This document shows positions 1 through 8,870 of a stretch of DNA of 64,000 bases, one piece after another. The stretch is taken from the NCBI RefSeq assembly GCF_042654065.1, contig NZ_JBHSFP010000002.1:1-64000 (forward strand). Reading direction: 5' to 3'. A model generated the notes under the pieces. The model was not told the DNA's origin. It worked only from the letters and a program-made list of their open reading frames with translations, and did not search any database. Both the position numbers and the translations under genes were made by a program. The stretch comes from Sphaerisporangium dianthi (GTDB lineage Bacteria; Actinomycetota; Actinomycetes; Streptosporangiales; Streptosporangiaceae). The stretch's first letter is position 1, and each line of letters opens with the position of its first letter.

Positions 1-77
1 GGTTCCGGCTCGGGGCCGGGTGTTTCGGGTCGTCCGGCGGGTGGTTCGGGTTGCCGCTCGCCGGCGACGTCGCTCAC
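1..77 (-). CDS. N-terminal fragment of an unidentified protein
   Basis: A reading frame starts at a GTG (77-75, minus strand) and runs off the left window edge. The 25 visible residues are rich in Pro, Glu and Gly and resemble a disordered cytosolic leader, so no family can be named. There is no clear Shine-Dalgarno sequence. The frame could be fortuitous in this GC-rich sequence. Confidence 0.3.
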   Translation of the reverse strand, partial: MSDVAGERQPEPPAGRPETPGPEPE

Positions 78-437
78 AGTAGGAGTGGGGCAAGGGCTCG
101 TTCTGCGTAGCAATGCACACTCACCCCCGAGCGTGCAAAACGCCACACACCAGCACAAGTCACCGGTTGAGCCCCAGGGGAGACGCGCGTCCCGGCCGGA
201 GCCGGACTCCCTGGGACATGGCGCGCCACCGGCACAGCCGGCGTACGGTTCATCCGGTATGCGCGACGGGTCGAGGACGGTGTGCCACTCCTCGTCCCGC
301 CGACGCGGCTCCCGCCGACGCGGTGCTCGGTGCTCGGTGCTCGGCGCGGGCGGTCGCGGGCTGCGGCGCCACCGGATTCGTGCTCTGTCCAGCAGGTGGA
401 GGCCTCAGCGAAGATCTTCGCCGCTATATTTCATGCC
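78..437. other. Intergenic region without a supported gene
   Basis: The frames open here have no family resemblance and unnatural composition. The only structure I see is a short tandem array at 321-346, three copies of the 7-mer CGGTGCT. It presumably holds the promoters of the flanking divergent genes, but no convincing -35/-10 pair was found. Confidence 0.4.
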
Positions 438-1541
438 ATGCTGGCCTCAGCCCCCCAGATTTCCGACTTGCCGGTCATGCCTCCTGACCGGCGACGCTTG
501 CGCGTTCTCGACCTGCTCCGGTTCTGCGCGGCGTTCTCGGTGGTGCTCTTCCACTACGGGCAAACCCGGGCGTGGGGGACCCCCAACGCCTTCCCCGCCC
601 TCAGCGCGGTGACCATGTTCGGCGTCTACGGCGTCCGCATGTTCTTCATGATCAGTGGATTCGTGATCCTGATGAGCGCGTGGGGCAGGACCCCCGGCGA
701 GTTCGCCGCCTCGCGCATCTCCCGGCTCTACCCGGCGTACTGGGCCAGCGTCATCGTCCTCGGGGCGCTGGCGGTCATGGGCTTCATCACCGACCACCGG
801 CCCACCCTGAGCGAACTGCTCGCCAACCTCACCATGCTCCAGCACGGGTTCAGGGTCCGCGACCTGGAGATCGTGTACTGGACGCTCTGGCAGGAACTGA
901 TCTTCTACGCGCTCATCGCGGTATTCGCGGCGATCGGCATCACCTACCGTCGCTGCCTGGCCTTCCTCGGGGGCTGGCTGGTGCTCCTGGCCATCGCCGA
1001 GCGGGTGAACGCCGACCTGCTCCAGGCGGTCCTGGTCCCGTTCAGCGCCCCCTACTTCATCGCGGGGATGGCCCTGTACCTCGTCCACCGCTTCGGCGGG
1101 TCGCTGTTCCCCTGGCTGTTCGTGGGCGCCGGCTGGGCGGTCGCCCTCGTCCAGGTGCTGGGCGCGAACTCCGCGGTCGTGCAGAGGTTCGGCCAGGCGT
1201 TCGGATCCGCCCTGCTGGTCGGCGTGATCTCCCTCATCTTTCTAGTGATGATCGTGGTGGCGCTGGGCGCCTTCGACGAGATCGACTGGCGCTGGCTCAC
1301 CGTGCTAGGTGCGCTGACCTACCCGCTCTACCTGTTCCACCACCACATCGGGTATCTGCTCATCGGCTGGTGGCACGGGCCGCTGGGCAGATGGCCCACC
1401 CTGGCCCTGGTCATCGTCGTGGTCCTGGCCCTGTCCTACGCCGTGTACCGGCTGGTGGAGGTGCCCGTGCAGCGCAGGCTGCGGGCCGCCCTCGACCGCT
1501 CGCTCCGCGCCGGCGACGGCTACTTGGACCGCGCCGGGTAG
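438..1541 (+). CDS. Acyltransferase-3 family membrane protein
   Basis: Polytopic integral membrane O-acyltransferase of the acyltransferase-3 (OafA/NolL-like) family, which moves acyl groups onto exported sugars, lipids or antibiotics. The N-terminus has the family signature of a first helix with RVLDLLRFCAAFSV followed by VLFHYG, which carries the likely catalytic His. The family RMFFMISGFV segment and about nine further hydrophobic helices follow, ending in the family-typical basic tail (VEVPVQRRL). Length is about 367 residues, normal for the family. The in-frame ATG at 477 is an equally plausible start, and neither has a strong ribosome site. It overlaps the convergent deacetylase gene by 22 bp. 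Substrate unknown. Confidence 0.8.
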   Translation: MLASAPQISDLPVMPPDRRRLRVLDLLRFCAAFSVVLFHYGQTRAWGTPNAFPALSAVTMFGVYGVRMFFMISGFVILMSAWGRTPGEFAASRISRLYPAYWASVIVLGALAVMGFITDHRPTLSELLANLTMLQHGFRVRDLEIVYWTLWQELIFYALIAVFAAIGITYRRCLAFLGGWLVLLAIAERVNADLLQAVLVPFSAPYFIAGMALYLVHRFGGSLFPWLFVGAGWAVALVQVLGANSAVVQRFGQAFGSALLVGVISLIFLVMIVVALGAFDEIDWRWLTVLGALTYPLYLFHHHIGYLLIGWWHGPLGRWPTLALVIVVVLALSYAVYRLVEVPVQRRLRAALDRSLRAGDGYLDRAG

Positions 1542-2245
1542 ACCTCGCCGCCCTCCAGCGCGCGCTCCTCCAGCAGGGTAGTCACCGTCACGAAGTGGTA
1601 GCCCTGCTTCTCCAGGGTCTTGAGCACGATCGGCATGGCCTTGACGGTCTGCGGGACGATGTCGTGCAGGAGGATGACCGCGTTGCGCTTGGCGAGCTTG
1701 AGCGTCCGCTGGGCGATGACCTTGGTGTCGCGGGCCTGCCAGTCGAGAGTGGACCCGGTCCACAGGATCTGCGGCAGGGCGAGTTCGGCCATCAACCGGC
1801 CGACCCGGGCGTCGGTGGCGCCGTTCGGCGGGCGCATCATCGTCGGCCGCTCGCCGATCGCCTGCTCGATGGCGTCGGAGGTCGACGTCATCTCCTCCAT
1901 GACCTCATCGTCGGACAGCTTGGTCAGGTCCGGATGGTTCCAGGTGTGGTTGCCGACCTCGTGGCCCTCCTGCACGATGCGCTGCGTCAGCTCGGGCCGG
2001 TTCACGACCTTCCTGCCGAGGAGGAAGAAGCTGGCCTTGGCCTTGTACTTCTTCAGCGTGTCGAGCAACTCGGGGGTGTAGGGCCAAGGCCCGTCGTCGA
2101 AGGTCAGGGCGATGCACTTGTAGCGAGCGCAGTATGGCTTGGGCGGATCGTCCGCCTTCTTCTTCTCCGCATCGGCGGCCGCCGGAGCGACCAGGAGACC
2201 TATCGCGCACACGCTGGCAACAAGGAGCCGGACTTTCCACCACAT
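1520..2245 (-). CDS. Secreted polysaccharide deacetylase (NodB domain)
   Basis: Carbohydrate esterase family 4 deacetylase, predicted to remove N-acetyl groups from peptidoglycan or chitin-like polymers outside the cell. An N-terminal signal segment (WWKVRLLVASVCAIGLLVAP) is followed by a charged linker. The NodB domain has TFDDGPWPYT (metal-binding and catalytic Asp pair near residue 50), HTWNHPDL (His pair of motif 2), the RPPNG motif, the LDWQARD segment and LLHD near the C-terminus. All catalytic motifs are present. I chose the ATG in front of the signal peptide; a longer frame upstream adds an uncharacteristic leader. It lies downstream of the desaturase on the same strand, with a 93-bp gap. 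Confidence 0.88.
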   Translation of the reverse strand: MWWKVRLLVASVCAIGLLVAPAAADAEKKKADDPPKPYCARYKCIALTFDDGPWPYTPELLDTLKKYKAKASFFLLGRKVVNRPELTQRIVQEGHEVGNHTWNHPDLTKLSDDEVMEEMTSTSDAIEQAIGERPTMMRPPNGATDARVGRLMAELALPQILWTGSTLDWQARDTKVIAQRTLKLAKRNAVILLHDIVPQTVKAMPIVLKTLEKQGYHFVTVTTLLEERALEGGEVYPARSK

Positions 2246-2338
2246 GACACCGCATCTTAGTGAAGGCCCAGACGCGTAGCGATCTATACAGAGATGCTGA
2301 TATCTCCTCGACACCCTTGAGGGAGGCGCTCGGCCGGG

Positions 2339-3358
2339 TCATCCGGGAGGGACGCCGCCTTCGCCGCCCTCGGCCGGGCTCCCGGCACTTGGGGGGACCG
2401 CCGGGTCCCGGAGGGCTTCGGCGCGGCGGGCGGCCAGGCGTTCGGGGGACGGCCAGCGGACGGCGTACGCCCAGCCCGCCCGCTCGAACCAGCGGATCAG
2501 CCGCGCGCTCGGATCGGGCTGGCCTTTCAGCACCCCGTGACGGGCGCAGGCCGGGTCGACATGGTGCCAGTTGTGCCAGCCCTCCCCGAGCGTCAGCAGC
2601 GCCACCCAGCGGACGTTCGAGGACCGGTCCCTCGTCCTGAAGGGGCGGTCGCCGAAGGTGTGCGCGATGGAGTTGACCGACCAGGTCACGTGGTGCACCA
2701 CGGCGTAGCGCACCAGCCCGCCCCAGACCAGGGCGGTCCAGGCGCCCGCCCACGACATCGCCCACAGCCCGCCCACCACGGCGGGCAGCAGGAACGACAG
2801 CGCCACGACGGCGGGGTAGGCGGCGTCGAACCGCCGGACGTCCGGATCGGCCAGCAGGTCGGGCACCCAATGCCGCCGGTCGGAGCGACGCCGCGCGGTG
2901 TAGAACCAGCCGACGTGGGCGTGCGCCATGCCGCGCAGCAGGGCGGCGCCACCGTCGCCGTACCGCCACGGCGAGTGCGGATCGCCGGGCCGGTCGGCGT
3001 ACTTGTGGTGGCGGCGGTGCTCGGCCGCCCACAGCGTGACCGGGCCTTCGACCGCCATGCCGCCCGCCAGCATGAGCGCGACGCGCAGCGGCCTCCCGCA
3101 CTGGAAGGCGCGGTGGGTGAAGTGCCGGTGGTAGCCGACGGCGATGCCGAAGATGCTGATCAGGTACATGACCACGGCGATGAACGCGTCGCGCGGGCCG
3201 ATGCCCCACCCCCAGGCGGCGGGGATCGCGGCGGCGAGCACCAGCAGGGGCAGCACGACGAGCGCGATCAGATAGGCCGTGCGGCGCCCGGTCGTGACCG
3301 CCACCGTCTCGGCGGTGCCCGGCTCCGGCCGGCCTCGCGAGAAGGCGGATGTCGTCAT
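2339..3358 (-). CDS. Membrane fatty acid (acyl-CoA) desaturase
   Basis: Stearoyl-CoA-desaturase-like di-iron enzyme that introduces a double bond into a fatty acyl chain at the membrane. The three histidine boxes are visible: YHRHFTH, EHRRHH and WHNWHH, separated by hydrophobic helices as in the family. The start ATG has AAGGAG eight bases upstream, which excludes the longer frame. Total length is 339 residues. It is transcribed away from the P450/peroxidase run and shares a 252-bp intergenic region with it. Supplying unsaturated fatty acid to that pathway is an inference from position only. Confidence 0.88.
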   Translation of the reverse strand: MTTSAFSRGRPEPGTAETVAVTTGRRTAYLIALVVLPLLVLAAAIPAAWGWGIGPRDAFIAVVMYLISIFGIAVGYHRHFTHRAFQCGRPLRVALMLAGGMAVEGPVTLWAAEHRRHHKYADRPGDPHSPWRYGDGGAALLRGMAHAHVGWFYTARRRSDRRHWVPDLLADPDVRRFDAAYPAVVALSFLLPAVVGGLWAMSWAGAWTALVWGGLVRYAVVHHVTWSVNSIAHTFGDRPFRTRDRSSNVRWVALLTLGEGWHNWHHVDPACARHGVLKGQPDPSARLIRWFERAGWAYAVRWPSPERLAARRAEALRDPAVPPSAGSPAEGGEGGVPPG

Positions 3359-3610
3359 GCTCGCTCCTTGGGGTCGGTGCGGGCCAACGGCCGGCCGCCC
3401 ATTCGACGGTTTCGGCGGCCGGACGGCCCGGCGGCGGGAGTCGTCGGGAATTGATACATCGATCACGATACGGAGTCAAGCCGATGCGTTGTGTAGTTAT
3501 CCTGAGAGTCATGCACGGCCGGTCCCGGGTCGCCGTCGCGCATAGCGCCGGCCTGCGGCCCGCCGTGGCTTCGATGACCGGTTCACGCGCGAGACGGAGG
3601 GTCCTACGGC
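3359..3610. promoter_or_regulatory. Divergent promoter region, desaturase / P450 run
   Basis: Only spacer between two divergently transcribed gene sets, so it must carry both promoters. The stretch around 3445-3520 is the least GC-rich part, and TTATCC at about 3496 could be a -10 element for the rightward genes. The P450 gene has a GGAGGG ribosome site about 10 bases before its ATG. No regulator gene lies adjacent and no clear palindromic operator was found. Confidence 0.4.
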
Positions 3611-4921
3611 ATGAGTGCTGTCGATCAGGCGACTGCGGGCGATCATCTCGAGAGGTACGACGCGGCCATGGCCCGCGATCCGATGTCCGCGTTCGCCCTG
3701 GTCCGAGAGTGGATGCGCACCGACTGGCGCGCGTTCTTCGCGGTGCTCCGCGACCAGCGCCCGATCTTCGTCACCCCCGCCTTCACCGTGGTGACCCGCT
3801 TCGCCGACGTGACCGAGGTGCTCTCGCGAGAGGAGACCTTCACGGTCCGGGCCTTCGGGCCGCGCCTGGACGCCGCCCTGGGCGGCCCGTTCATGCTGGC
3901 CAGGGACGCCACGCCGATGAACTGGCGCGAGAAGGGGCTGATGCGGGTCATGCTCGCCCCCGAGGACGCCGCGCACCTGCGGGTGCTGGCGGGACGCGTC
4001 GCGGACGAGGCACTGGACGCCGCGTCACGGCGAGGGCGCGTCGAGGCCGTCGGCGAACTGTTCCGGCACGTCGCCCTGCGCGTGTGCGCCGAGTACTTCG
4101 GCCTCCCCGGGCCCGCGCCCGAGACCCTGTCGAGATGGACCCGAGCCGTGATCACCGACGGTTTCGCCAACTTCCACGGCGACCCGGCGATCCGGGCCGA
4201 GTCCGTCCGCGCGGGTGAAGAGATGATGGCCTACCTGCGCGGCCTGCTCGCCGAGCGCCGGGCCGCCATGGCCGCCGGGCGGGAGCCGCCGCCGCGGGAC
4301 GTCTTCGCGCGCCTCCTGCGCACCACCCTGGCCGCCGAGGTCGCGCTCGGCGACGACCGCATCCTGATCAACATGGCGGGGCTTCCCCTCGGGTTCGTCG
4401 AGAGCGGGCCGGGGGCCATGGTGGAGGCCGTCGAGCAGATAATGCTCCGCCCGCGGGTCCGGGCGGAGGTCGTGGGCGCCGCCGCGGATCCCGACCCCGA
4501 GCGTTTCGACCGCTATGTCTGGGAGGCCCTGCGGTTCAGCCCGTTCTTCAAGCTGCTTCCCCGGGTATGCGAGCGCGACCACGTCCTCGCCGCGGGCACC
4601 ACGCGCCGCACGGTCGTCCCCGCGGGCACCCTTGTGCTCGCCGCGCCGGCGTCCGCGATGTTCGATCGGGACATCGTGGACGAGCCGGACGAGTTCCGTC
4701 CCGACCGGCCCGAGCACCACCGGTTGTTCTTCGGCCTCGGGCACCACGCCTGCCTCGGCGTCCACCCCGCCAAGGTCGTGATCTGCGAGGTCGTGCGCCG
4801 CCTGTTCCTGCGCCCCGGCCTGCGCGCCCTCCCGAGCCCCGAGGGGGCGGTCGTCCGCGACCACGGCATCTTCCCCGACCGTTACCTGCTCGGGCTCGGC
4901 ACCGCGGCGAAGGAGGCGTGA
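3611..4921 (+). CDS. Cytochrome P450 with atypical I-helix
   Basis: Soluble haem-thiolate enzyme of 436 residues. The haem-binding loop FGLGHHACLG places the cysteine ligand at Cys381, and the K-helix ExxR is Glu305-Ala-Leu-Arg308. The I-helix reads ILINMAGLPLGFVESG (from about Asn254) and lacks the acid-alcohol pair (AGx[D/E]T) that monooxygenase P450s use for oxygen activation. Such loss is known in P450s that act on hydroperoxides (CYP74, CYP8A1, the P450 halves of fungal linoleate diol synthases). The next gene is a cyclooxygenase-like peroxidase that starts 2 bp after this stop. I therefore infer a hydroperoxide-transforming P450 working on the neighbour's product. Redox partners are not encoded nearby, consistent with that idea but not proof. 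Confidence 0.88.
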   Translation: MSAVDQATAGDHLERYDAAMARDPMSAFALVREWMRTDWRAFFAVLRDQRPIFVTPAFTVVTRFADVTEVLSREETFTVRAFGPRLDAALGGPFMLARDATPMNWREKGLMRVMLAPEDAAHLRVLAGRVADEALDAASRRGRVEAVGELFRHVALRVCAEYFGLPGPAPETLSRWTRAVITDGFANFHGDPAIRAESVRAGEEMMAYLRGLLAERRAAMAAGREPPPRDVFARLLRTTLAAEVALGDDRILINMAGLPLGFVESGPGAMVEAVEQIMLRPRVRAEVVGAAADPDPERFDRYVWEALRFSPFFKLLPRVCERDHVLAAGTTRRTVVPAGTLVLAAPASAMFDRDIVDEPDEFRPDRPEHHRLFFGLGHHACLGVHPAKVVICEVVRRLFLRPGLRALPSPEGAVVRDHGIFPDRYLLGLGTAAKEA

Positions 4922-4923
4922 GG

Positions 4924-6507
4924 GTGGCGCCCACGACGAAGGCGAGAAGCATCGCGACCGACGGCGCCGCCAACCGTCTCAGGTTCCTGGCGCTGACCCA
5001 CGGGCGCCCGCTCTGGGAGCTCGCCCAGCGCCTCGGCCCGGTGCGGCGGCACCTCAACGCCTCGCTGATCGACCACGCGGTCCGCGAGATGCCGCCGAGG
5101 CCCGAGCCGCTGAGCACCATGGCCGACTACACGTCGTGGTCCTCCCTGACCGACCGCACGTTCGGCGGACGGCACATGCCGCCGGTGGCCGGCGCCGGCC
5201 ACGGCAGGCCCACGCCCGAACGCGCCGCCGGCCTCTTCGCCCGCGGCGACACCATGATCCCCTGCCCGCGGTCGACCGTGCTGTTCGCGTACTTCGCCCA
5301 GTGGTTCACCGACGGGTTCCTGCGCGGCGACACGAACGTCCCCCGCGACCCGCGCAGGAGCACCTCCAACCACCACATCGACCTGAACCAGCTCTACGGG
5401 CTCGACGCCGCGGCGACCGCGGCGCTGCGGACGTTCGAAGGCGGACTGCTCAAGAGCCGGCTCGTCAACGGCGCCGAATTCCCTCCCCGGCTCTGCGAGA
5501 ACGGCGAGATCAAGCCTGAGTTCTCCGCGCTGAGCGTGATCCGCTTCGCCGAGCTCACCGTCGCGCAGCGCGACACCCTGTTCGCCACGGGCAGCGACCG
5601 CGGCAACATCCAGGTCGGCTTCACCATGCTCACGGTGCTGTTCCTGCGCGAGCACAACAGGGTGGCGCGCCTGCTGGCCCGCCACCATCCCGGCTGGGAC
5701 GACGAGCGCCTGTTCCAGACGGCGCGCAACGTCCTCATCGTGCTTCTGATCAAGCTGGTCGTCGAGGAGTACATCAACCACATCACGCCGTACCACTTCC
5801 GCTTCACCCTCGACCCGCGGCTGTCGGCCATGCTGGCCCGCGCGCCATGGCACCGCGAGAACTGGGCCTCGGTCGAGTTCAACCTGGTGTACCGCTGGCA
5901 CAGCCTGATCCCCTCCACCCTGTCGGTCGGCGGCCGTGAGCTGCCGATGACGGACACGATGATCGGTGGGGCGCTCATCCCCGGGCCTGGGCTCGGCCGG
6001 CTCTTCGAGGAGGCGTCCCGGCAGCGCGCGGGCCGCATCGGCCTGTTCAACACCGATCCCGTCCTGCGGGAGGTCGACGTGGCGAGCATCGCCGAGTCGC
6101 GCGCGCTGAGGCTGGCCGCCTACAACGACTACCGCGAGCACTGCCGCTTCCCCCGGGTGCGGCGCTTCGACCAGGTCTCCGGCGACCCCAAGGTGATCGA
6201 GGCACTGCGCGGGCTGTACCGCGGCGTGGACGACCTCGACCTGTACGTCGGCCTGTTCGCCGAGGAGCCCGGCGCCCCCGACGCCATTCTGCCCCCGCTC
6301 CTCACCAAGATCATCGCTATTGACGCCTTCTCGCAGGCGCTGACCAACCCGCTGCTGTCGCCCCGGGTGTTCACCGCGGCGACGTTCTCCCCGACCGGCA
6401 TGCAGATCATCGCCACCACGCGCACGCTGTCGGAGGTGCTCCAGCGCAACGTCCCCGAAGACCCGCGGCCGCGCTTCGTGAGCATGGCCTGGACGGAGGC
6501 GCGATGA
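4924..6507 (+). CDS. Prostaglandin-synthase-like haem peroxidase / fatty acid dioxygenase
   Basis: Animal-haem-peroxidase superfamily protein (527 residues) of the PGHS/alpha-dioxygenase branch, expected to oxygenate unsaturated fatty acids to hydroperoxides. Segments align by eye with cyclooxygenase: HHIDLNQLYG, LREHNRV, DERLFQTAR, the VVEEYI...YHFRF helix and EFNLVYRWHSLIP. In the last of these, Tyr323 and His326 match the COX catalytic Tyr385 and proximal haem ligand His388. The distal-helix segment FAQWFTDGF (122-131) has Asp130 where COX has His207. No signal peptide or EGF domain is present, so it is cytosolic or peripheral. GTG at 4924 is chosen because AAGGAGG ends 7 bases upstream; GTG 4918 would overlap the P450 stop. 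It is the central enzyme of this run. Confidence 0.85.
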   Translation: MAPTTKARSIATDGAANRLRFLALTHGRPLWELAQRLGPVRRHLNASLIDHAVREMPPRPEPLSTMADYTSWSSLTDRTFGGRHMPPVAGAGHGRPTPERAAGLFARGDTMIPCPRSTVLFAYFAQWFTDGFLRGDTNVPRDPRRSTSNHHIDLNQLYGLDAAATAALRTFEGGLLKSRLVNGAEFPPRLCENGEIKPEFSALSVIRFAELTVAQRDTLFATGSDRGNIQVGFTMLTVLFLREHNRVARLLARHHPGWDDERLFQTARNVLIVLLIKLVVEEYINHITPYHFRFTLDPRLSAMLARAPWHRENWASVEFNLVYRWHSLIPSTLSVGGRELPMTDTMIGGALIPGPGLGRLFEEASRQRAGRIGLFNTDPVLREVDVASIAESRALRLAAYNDYREHCRFPRVRRFDQVSGDPKVIEALRGLYRGVDDLDLYVGLFAEEPGAPDAILPPLLTKIIAIDAFSQALTNPLLSPRVFTAATFSPTGMQIIATTRTLSEVLQRNVPEDPRPRFVSMAWTEAR

Positions 6508-8870
6508 ACGACGATCCCCACTCCGCCGAGAACGCAGGCACAGCCGAGAACGGGGGCTCCATCGAGAACGCGGGCACAGCCAGGGATGCAGGCCCCGTCG
6601 AGAACGCGGACACAGCCAAGGATGCAGGTCCCGTCGAGAACGCGGACACAGCCAAGGATGCAGGCCCCGTCGAGAACGCGGACACAGTCGGTGACGCGAG
6701 CTCCGCTGACGATGCGGGCTCCGCCGGTGACCTGGGCTCGGCCGACGCGGCAAGGATGCTGCGCGCCGCGGCGCGTGAGCTGGCCGACGTCGGGGTGACC
6801 ATACGTGAGACCTCCGTCCACGTCACGGCCGCGCTCACCGACCGCGCCGTCCTGCGCGGGCTGCGGCGCGCGCCGTCGCACGGGTGGCGCGCTCAGCGCG
6901 CCCTGCTTCGCGCGGTCACCCGCGGCGAGGGCCTCGGCCACGCCCTCACCGGCGGCCGGCTGGGCGGCGCCGCGTCCATGCTCGGCGGCATGGCGGGGGC
7001 CGAGAGCCTGGCCGTCCGAGTGCTGGCGACCTCGCTGCGGCTGCGCATCACCGCCGTGACCCTGGACCACCCAGAGTTGCTCACCGACCCGCTGCTGAGC
7101 CGGCTCATCGACGCGGTCGCCGCCGACCGCGACCTCGCGTCACTGCGAGCGCTGCGCGCCCTGATGAAGGACCGCGGCGCGGTACGCGTGCTCAGTGGGC
7201 TCGCCCCGGTCTTCGGCGAGGTCCTCGCCCTGCGCGCCCTCCTCGACGAGAACCCTCTGAACGACACCGCCGCGTGGCTGATCGCCACCGGGAAGGGGTA
7301 TGCCAGCGCCGACCCGATCACCGGGCTGAGCAACCGTGCCATCGCGCGGCTCGACACCGGCGAGGGCGCCGCGCGCCGCACCGGCCTCGACCCCGCCGAG
7401 GCCGCGCGGCTGGCCCCTCGAGGGTCCCTGCTCGGCTTTCTTGACAACATCGGCGCCCTCGGCACCACGGGACGGGTGCTCATCCAGAGCGTGTCAGGCC
7501 CGGACTGCGTGGTGCGCCACGTCGTCCAGGTTCCCGGCATGAGAGCCGGCCTGCCGGACAACGAGTCCCCGCAGGACCTGCTCGGCGCGTTCAGCAGCGC
7601 CGTGCTCGCCGGCGGCCCCTACAGCCGCGCGCTGGTCAAGGCCATCGGCGACTACGGTGTCCCGCCCGGAGCCGAGATCGCGCTGGTCGGGCACAGCGCG
7701 GGGGGCGCCGCCATCATGAACCTCGTGCAGGACGCGGCCTTCTGCGCCCGTTTCACCGTCACGCACGCCGTGGCGATCGGATCGCCGATCGACTTCAAAC
7801 GGCCCGCGGACCCGCGCACCTGGGTCGCCAGCGTCACCAACCAGCACGACATCATCCCGACCCTCGACGGGCAGGGAGCGGGCGGCTGCTTCGACCTGCA
7901 CCCCGGCTGGTACGTCGTGGACTACTCCGACTCCACCCACCTGTTCCCGATCTGCCACGGCATCGAGCACTACACCGCCAAGATCGCCGACGACCTGCAC
8001 GAGGCCCGCGAGGTGATCGACGAACGGCTCACGCCCTACAGGGGACCGGTCACCCGCTCACAGGCCTATCTGCTCTTCGACCGCGTCCCCCACCCCCGCG
8101 GCTTCCCCTTCCTGACCGTGCCCACCTACCTGGTGACCACATCCCAAGGGGAGATCGAGCTGCCGGTCAGGTGCGAGGACGGCGCGGCCCTCACCGCCTA
8201 CTTCGCCGCCGACCTGGACGCGGCGGCGGCCCTGCTGGAAGGCACGGGGCTCGGGCCGCCCGTCCGCGTCGCGGGGCGGGCCCTTGTTGCCGTGCACGCC
8301 TTCGGCAACCGGCGGACCGGCCTGGGGAGCTATCGCGAGGTCGGCCTCGGCATCGTCGTACACGACCCGTGGCGGCAGCGGCCGTTGCGGGTCTGGCCGG
8401 ACCTGGCCGCCTCGGCGCGCCGACGGCGCTCCGGCAGCTACCTCGTCGGCTCGGTGGTCGACACCGAGACCGTGGCGGCCGTGGCGCCGGAGATCTGGGG
8501 ATGCGAACCGTCCGTCGCGGACGTCGGCTTCGCCCTCACGGCGAGGGCCGCCCGCGTCGTGGTGGGCGGCCTGGACGGCGAGTGGCTCGCCCTGCGCGGG
8601 CCCCTCGGCCCCGCGATCCCCGCCGCGTCCCCCGACCTGGTGGCCTACACCTCTCGGGGAGGCGCCACGATGCGGTCGTGCGTCGAGACCCGCGGCAGGG
8701 GCCGGGCCCATCCGATGCCGCGGGCCCGGCTCACGGTCGGACCCGCGGACCATCCCATGGCGCGGCGCCTGCGGACACTGGGCCTCGACGGGGCCCGCCC
8801 CGTGCTGTGCCTGGCCACCCTCGCCCACCAGACCCTCCGAGGCGCCGGTGTCCCCGTGCCGACCACCTGA
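6504..8870 (+). CDS. Large alpha/beta hydrolase (lipase-like) with repeat leader
   Basis: A 788-residue protein whose start ATG overlaps the peroxidase stop (ATGA), so translation is probably coupled. Residues 1-75 are a disordered acidic leader with four 12-residue repeats. A helical region follows to about residue 330, then an alpha/beta hydrolase core. The nucleophile elbow is GHSAGG with Ser398, the likely acid lies in NQHDIIPTLD, and the histidine is in the DSTHLFPICHGIEHY stretch. The C-terminal 250 residues resemble nothing I recognise. By context it may release or esterify fatty acid for the peroxidase/P450 pair; that role is inference. The 3' end runs into a 34-bp tandem repeat array. 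Confidence 0.7.
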   Translation: MNDDPHSAENAGTAENGGSIENAGTARDAGPVENADTAKDAGPVENADTAKDAGPVENADTVGDASSADDAGSAGDLGSADAARMLRAAARELADVGVTIRETSVHVTAALTDRAVLRGLRRAPSHGWRAQRALLRAVTRGEGLGHALTGGRLGGAASMLGGMAGAESLAVRVLATSLRLRITAVTLDHPELLTDPLLSRLIDAVAADRDLASLRALRALMKDRGAVRVLSGLAPVFGEVLALRALLDENPLNDTAAWLIATGKGYASADPITGLSNRAIARLDTGEGAARRTGLDPAEAARLAPRGSLLGFLDNIGALGTTGRVLIQSVSGPDCVVRHVVQVPGMRAGLPDNESPQDLLGAFSSAVLAGGPYSRALVKAIGDYGVPPGAEIALVGHSAGGAAIMNLVQDAAFCARFTVTHAVAIGSPIDFKRPADPRTWVASVTNQHDIIPTLDGQGAGGCFDLHPGWYVVDYSDSTHLFPICHGIEHYTAKIADDLHEAREVIDERLTPYRGPVTRSQAYLLFDRVPHPRGFPFLTVPTYLVTTSQGEIELPVRCEDGAALTAYFAADLDAAAALLEGTGLGPPVRVAGRALVAVHAFGNRRTGLGSYREVGLGIVVHDPWRQRPLRVWPDLAASARRRRSGSYLVGSVVDTETVAAVAPEIWGCEPSVADVGFALTARAARVVVGGLDGEWLALRGPLGPAIPAASPDLVAYTSRGGATMRSCVETRGRGRAHPMPRARLTVGPADHPMARRLRTLGLDGARPVLCLATLAHQTLRGAGVPVPTT
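6552..6695 (+). repeat. Four 36-bp tandem repeats inside the hydrolase gene
   Basis: Units start at 6552, 6588, 6624 and 6660. The middle two are nearly identical and encode the 12-mer AGPVENADTAKD; the outer copies have drifted. All units are in frame, so copy number changes would alter only the length of the disordered leader. Confidence 0.85.

Noticed and set aside
447..1088. Long minus-strand frame opposite the acyltransferase gene
   Set aside because: Polar, repetitive composition typical of the antisense of a membrane protein gene in GC-rich DNA; the plus-strand protein has clear family motifs.
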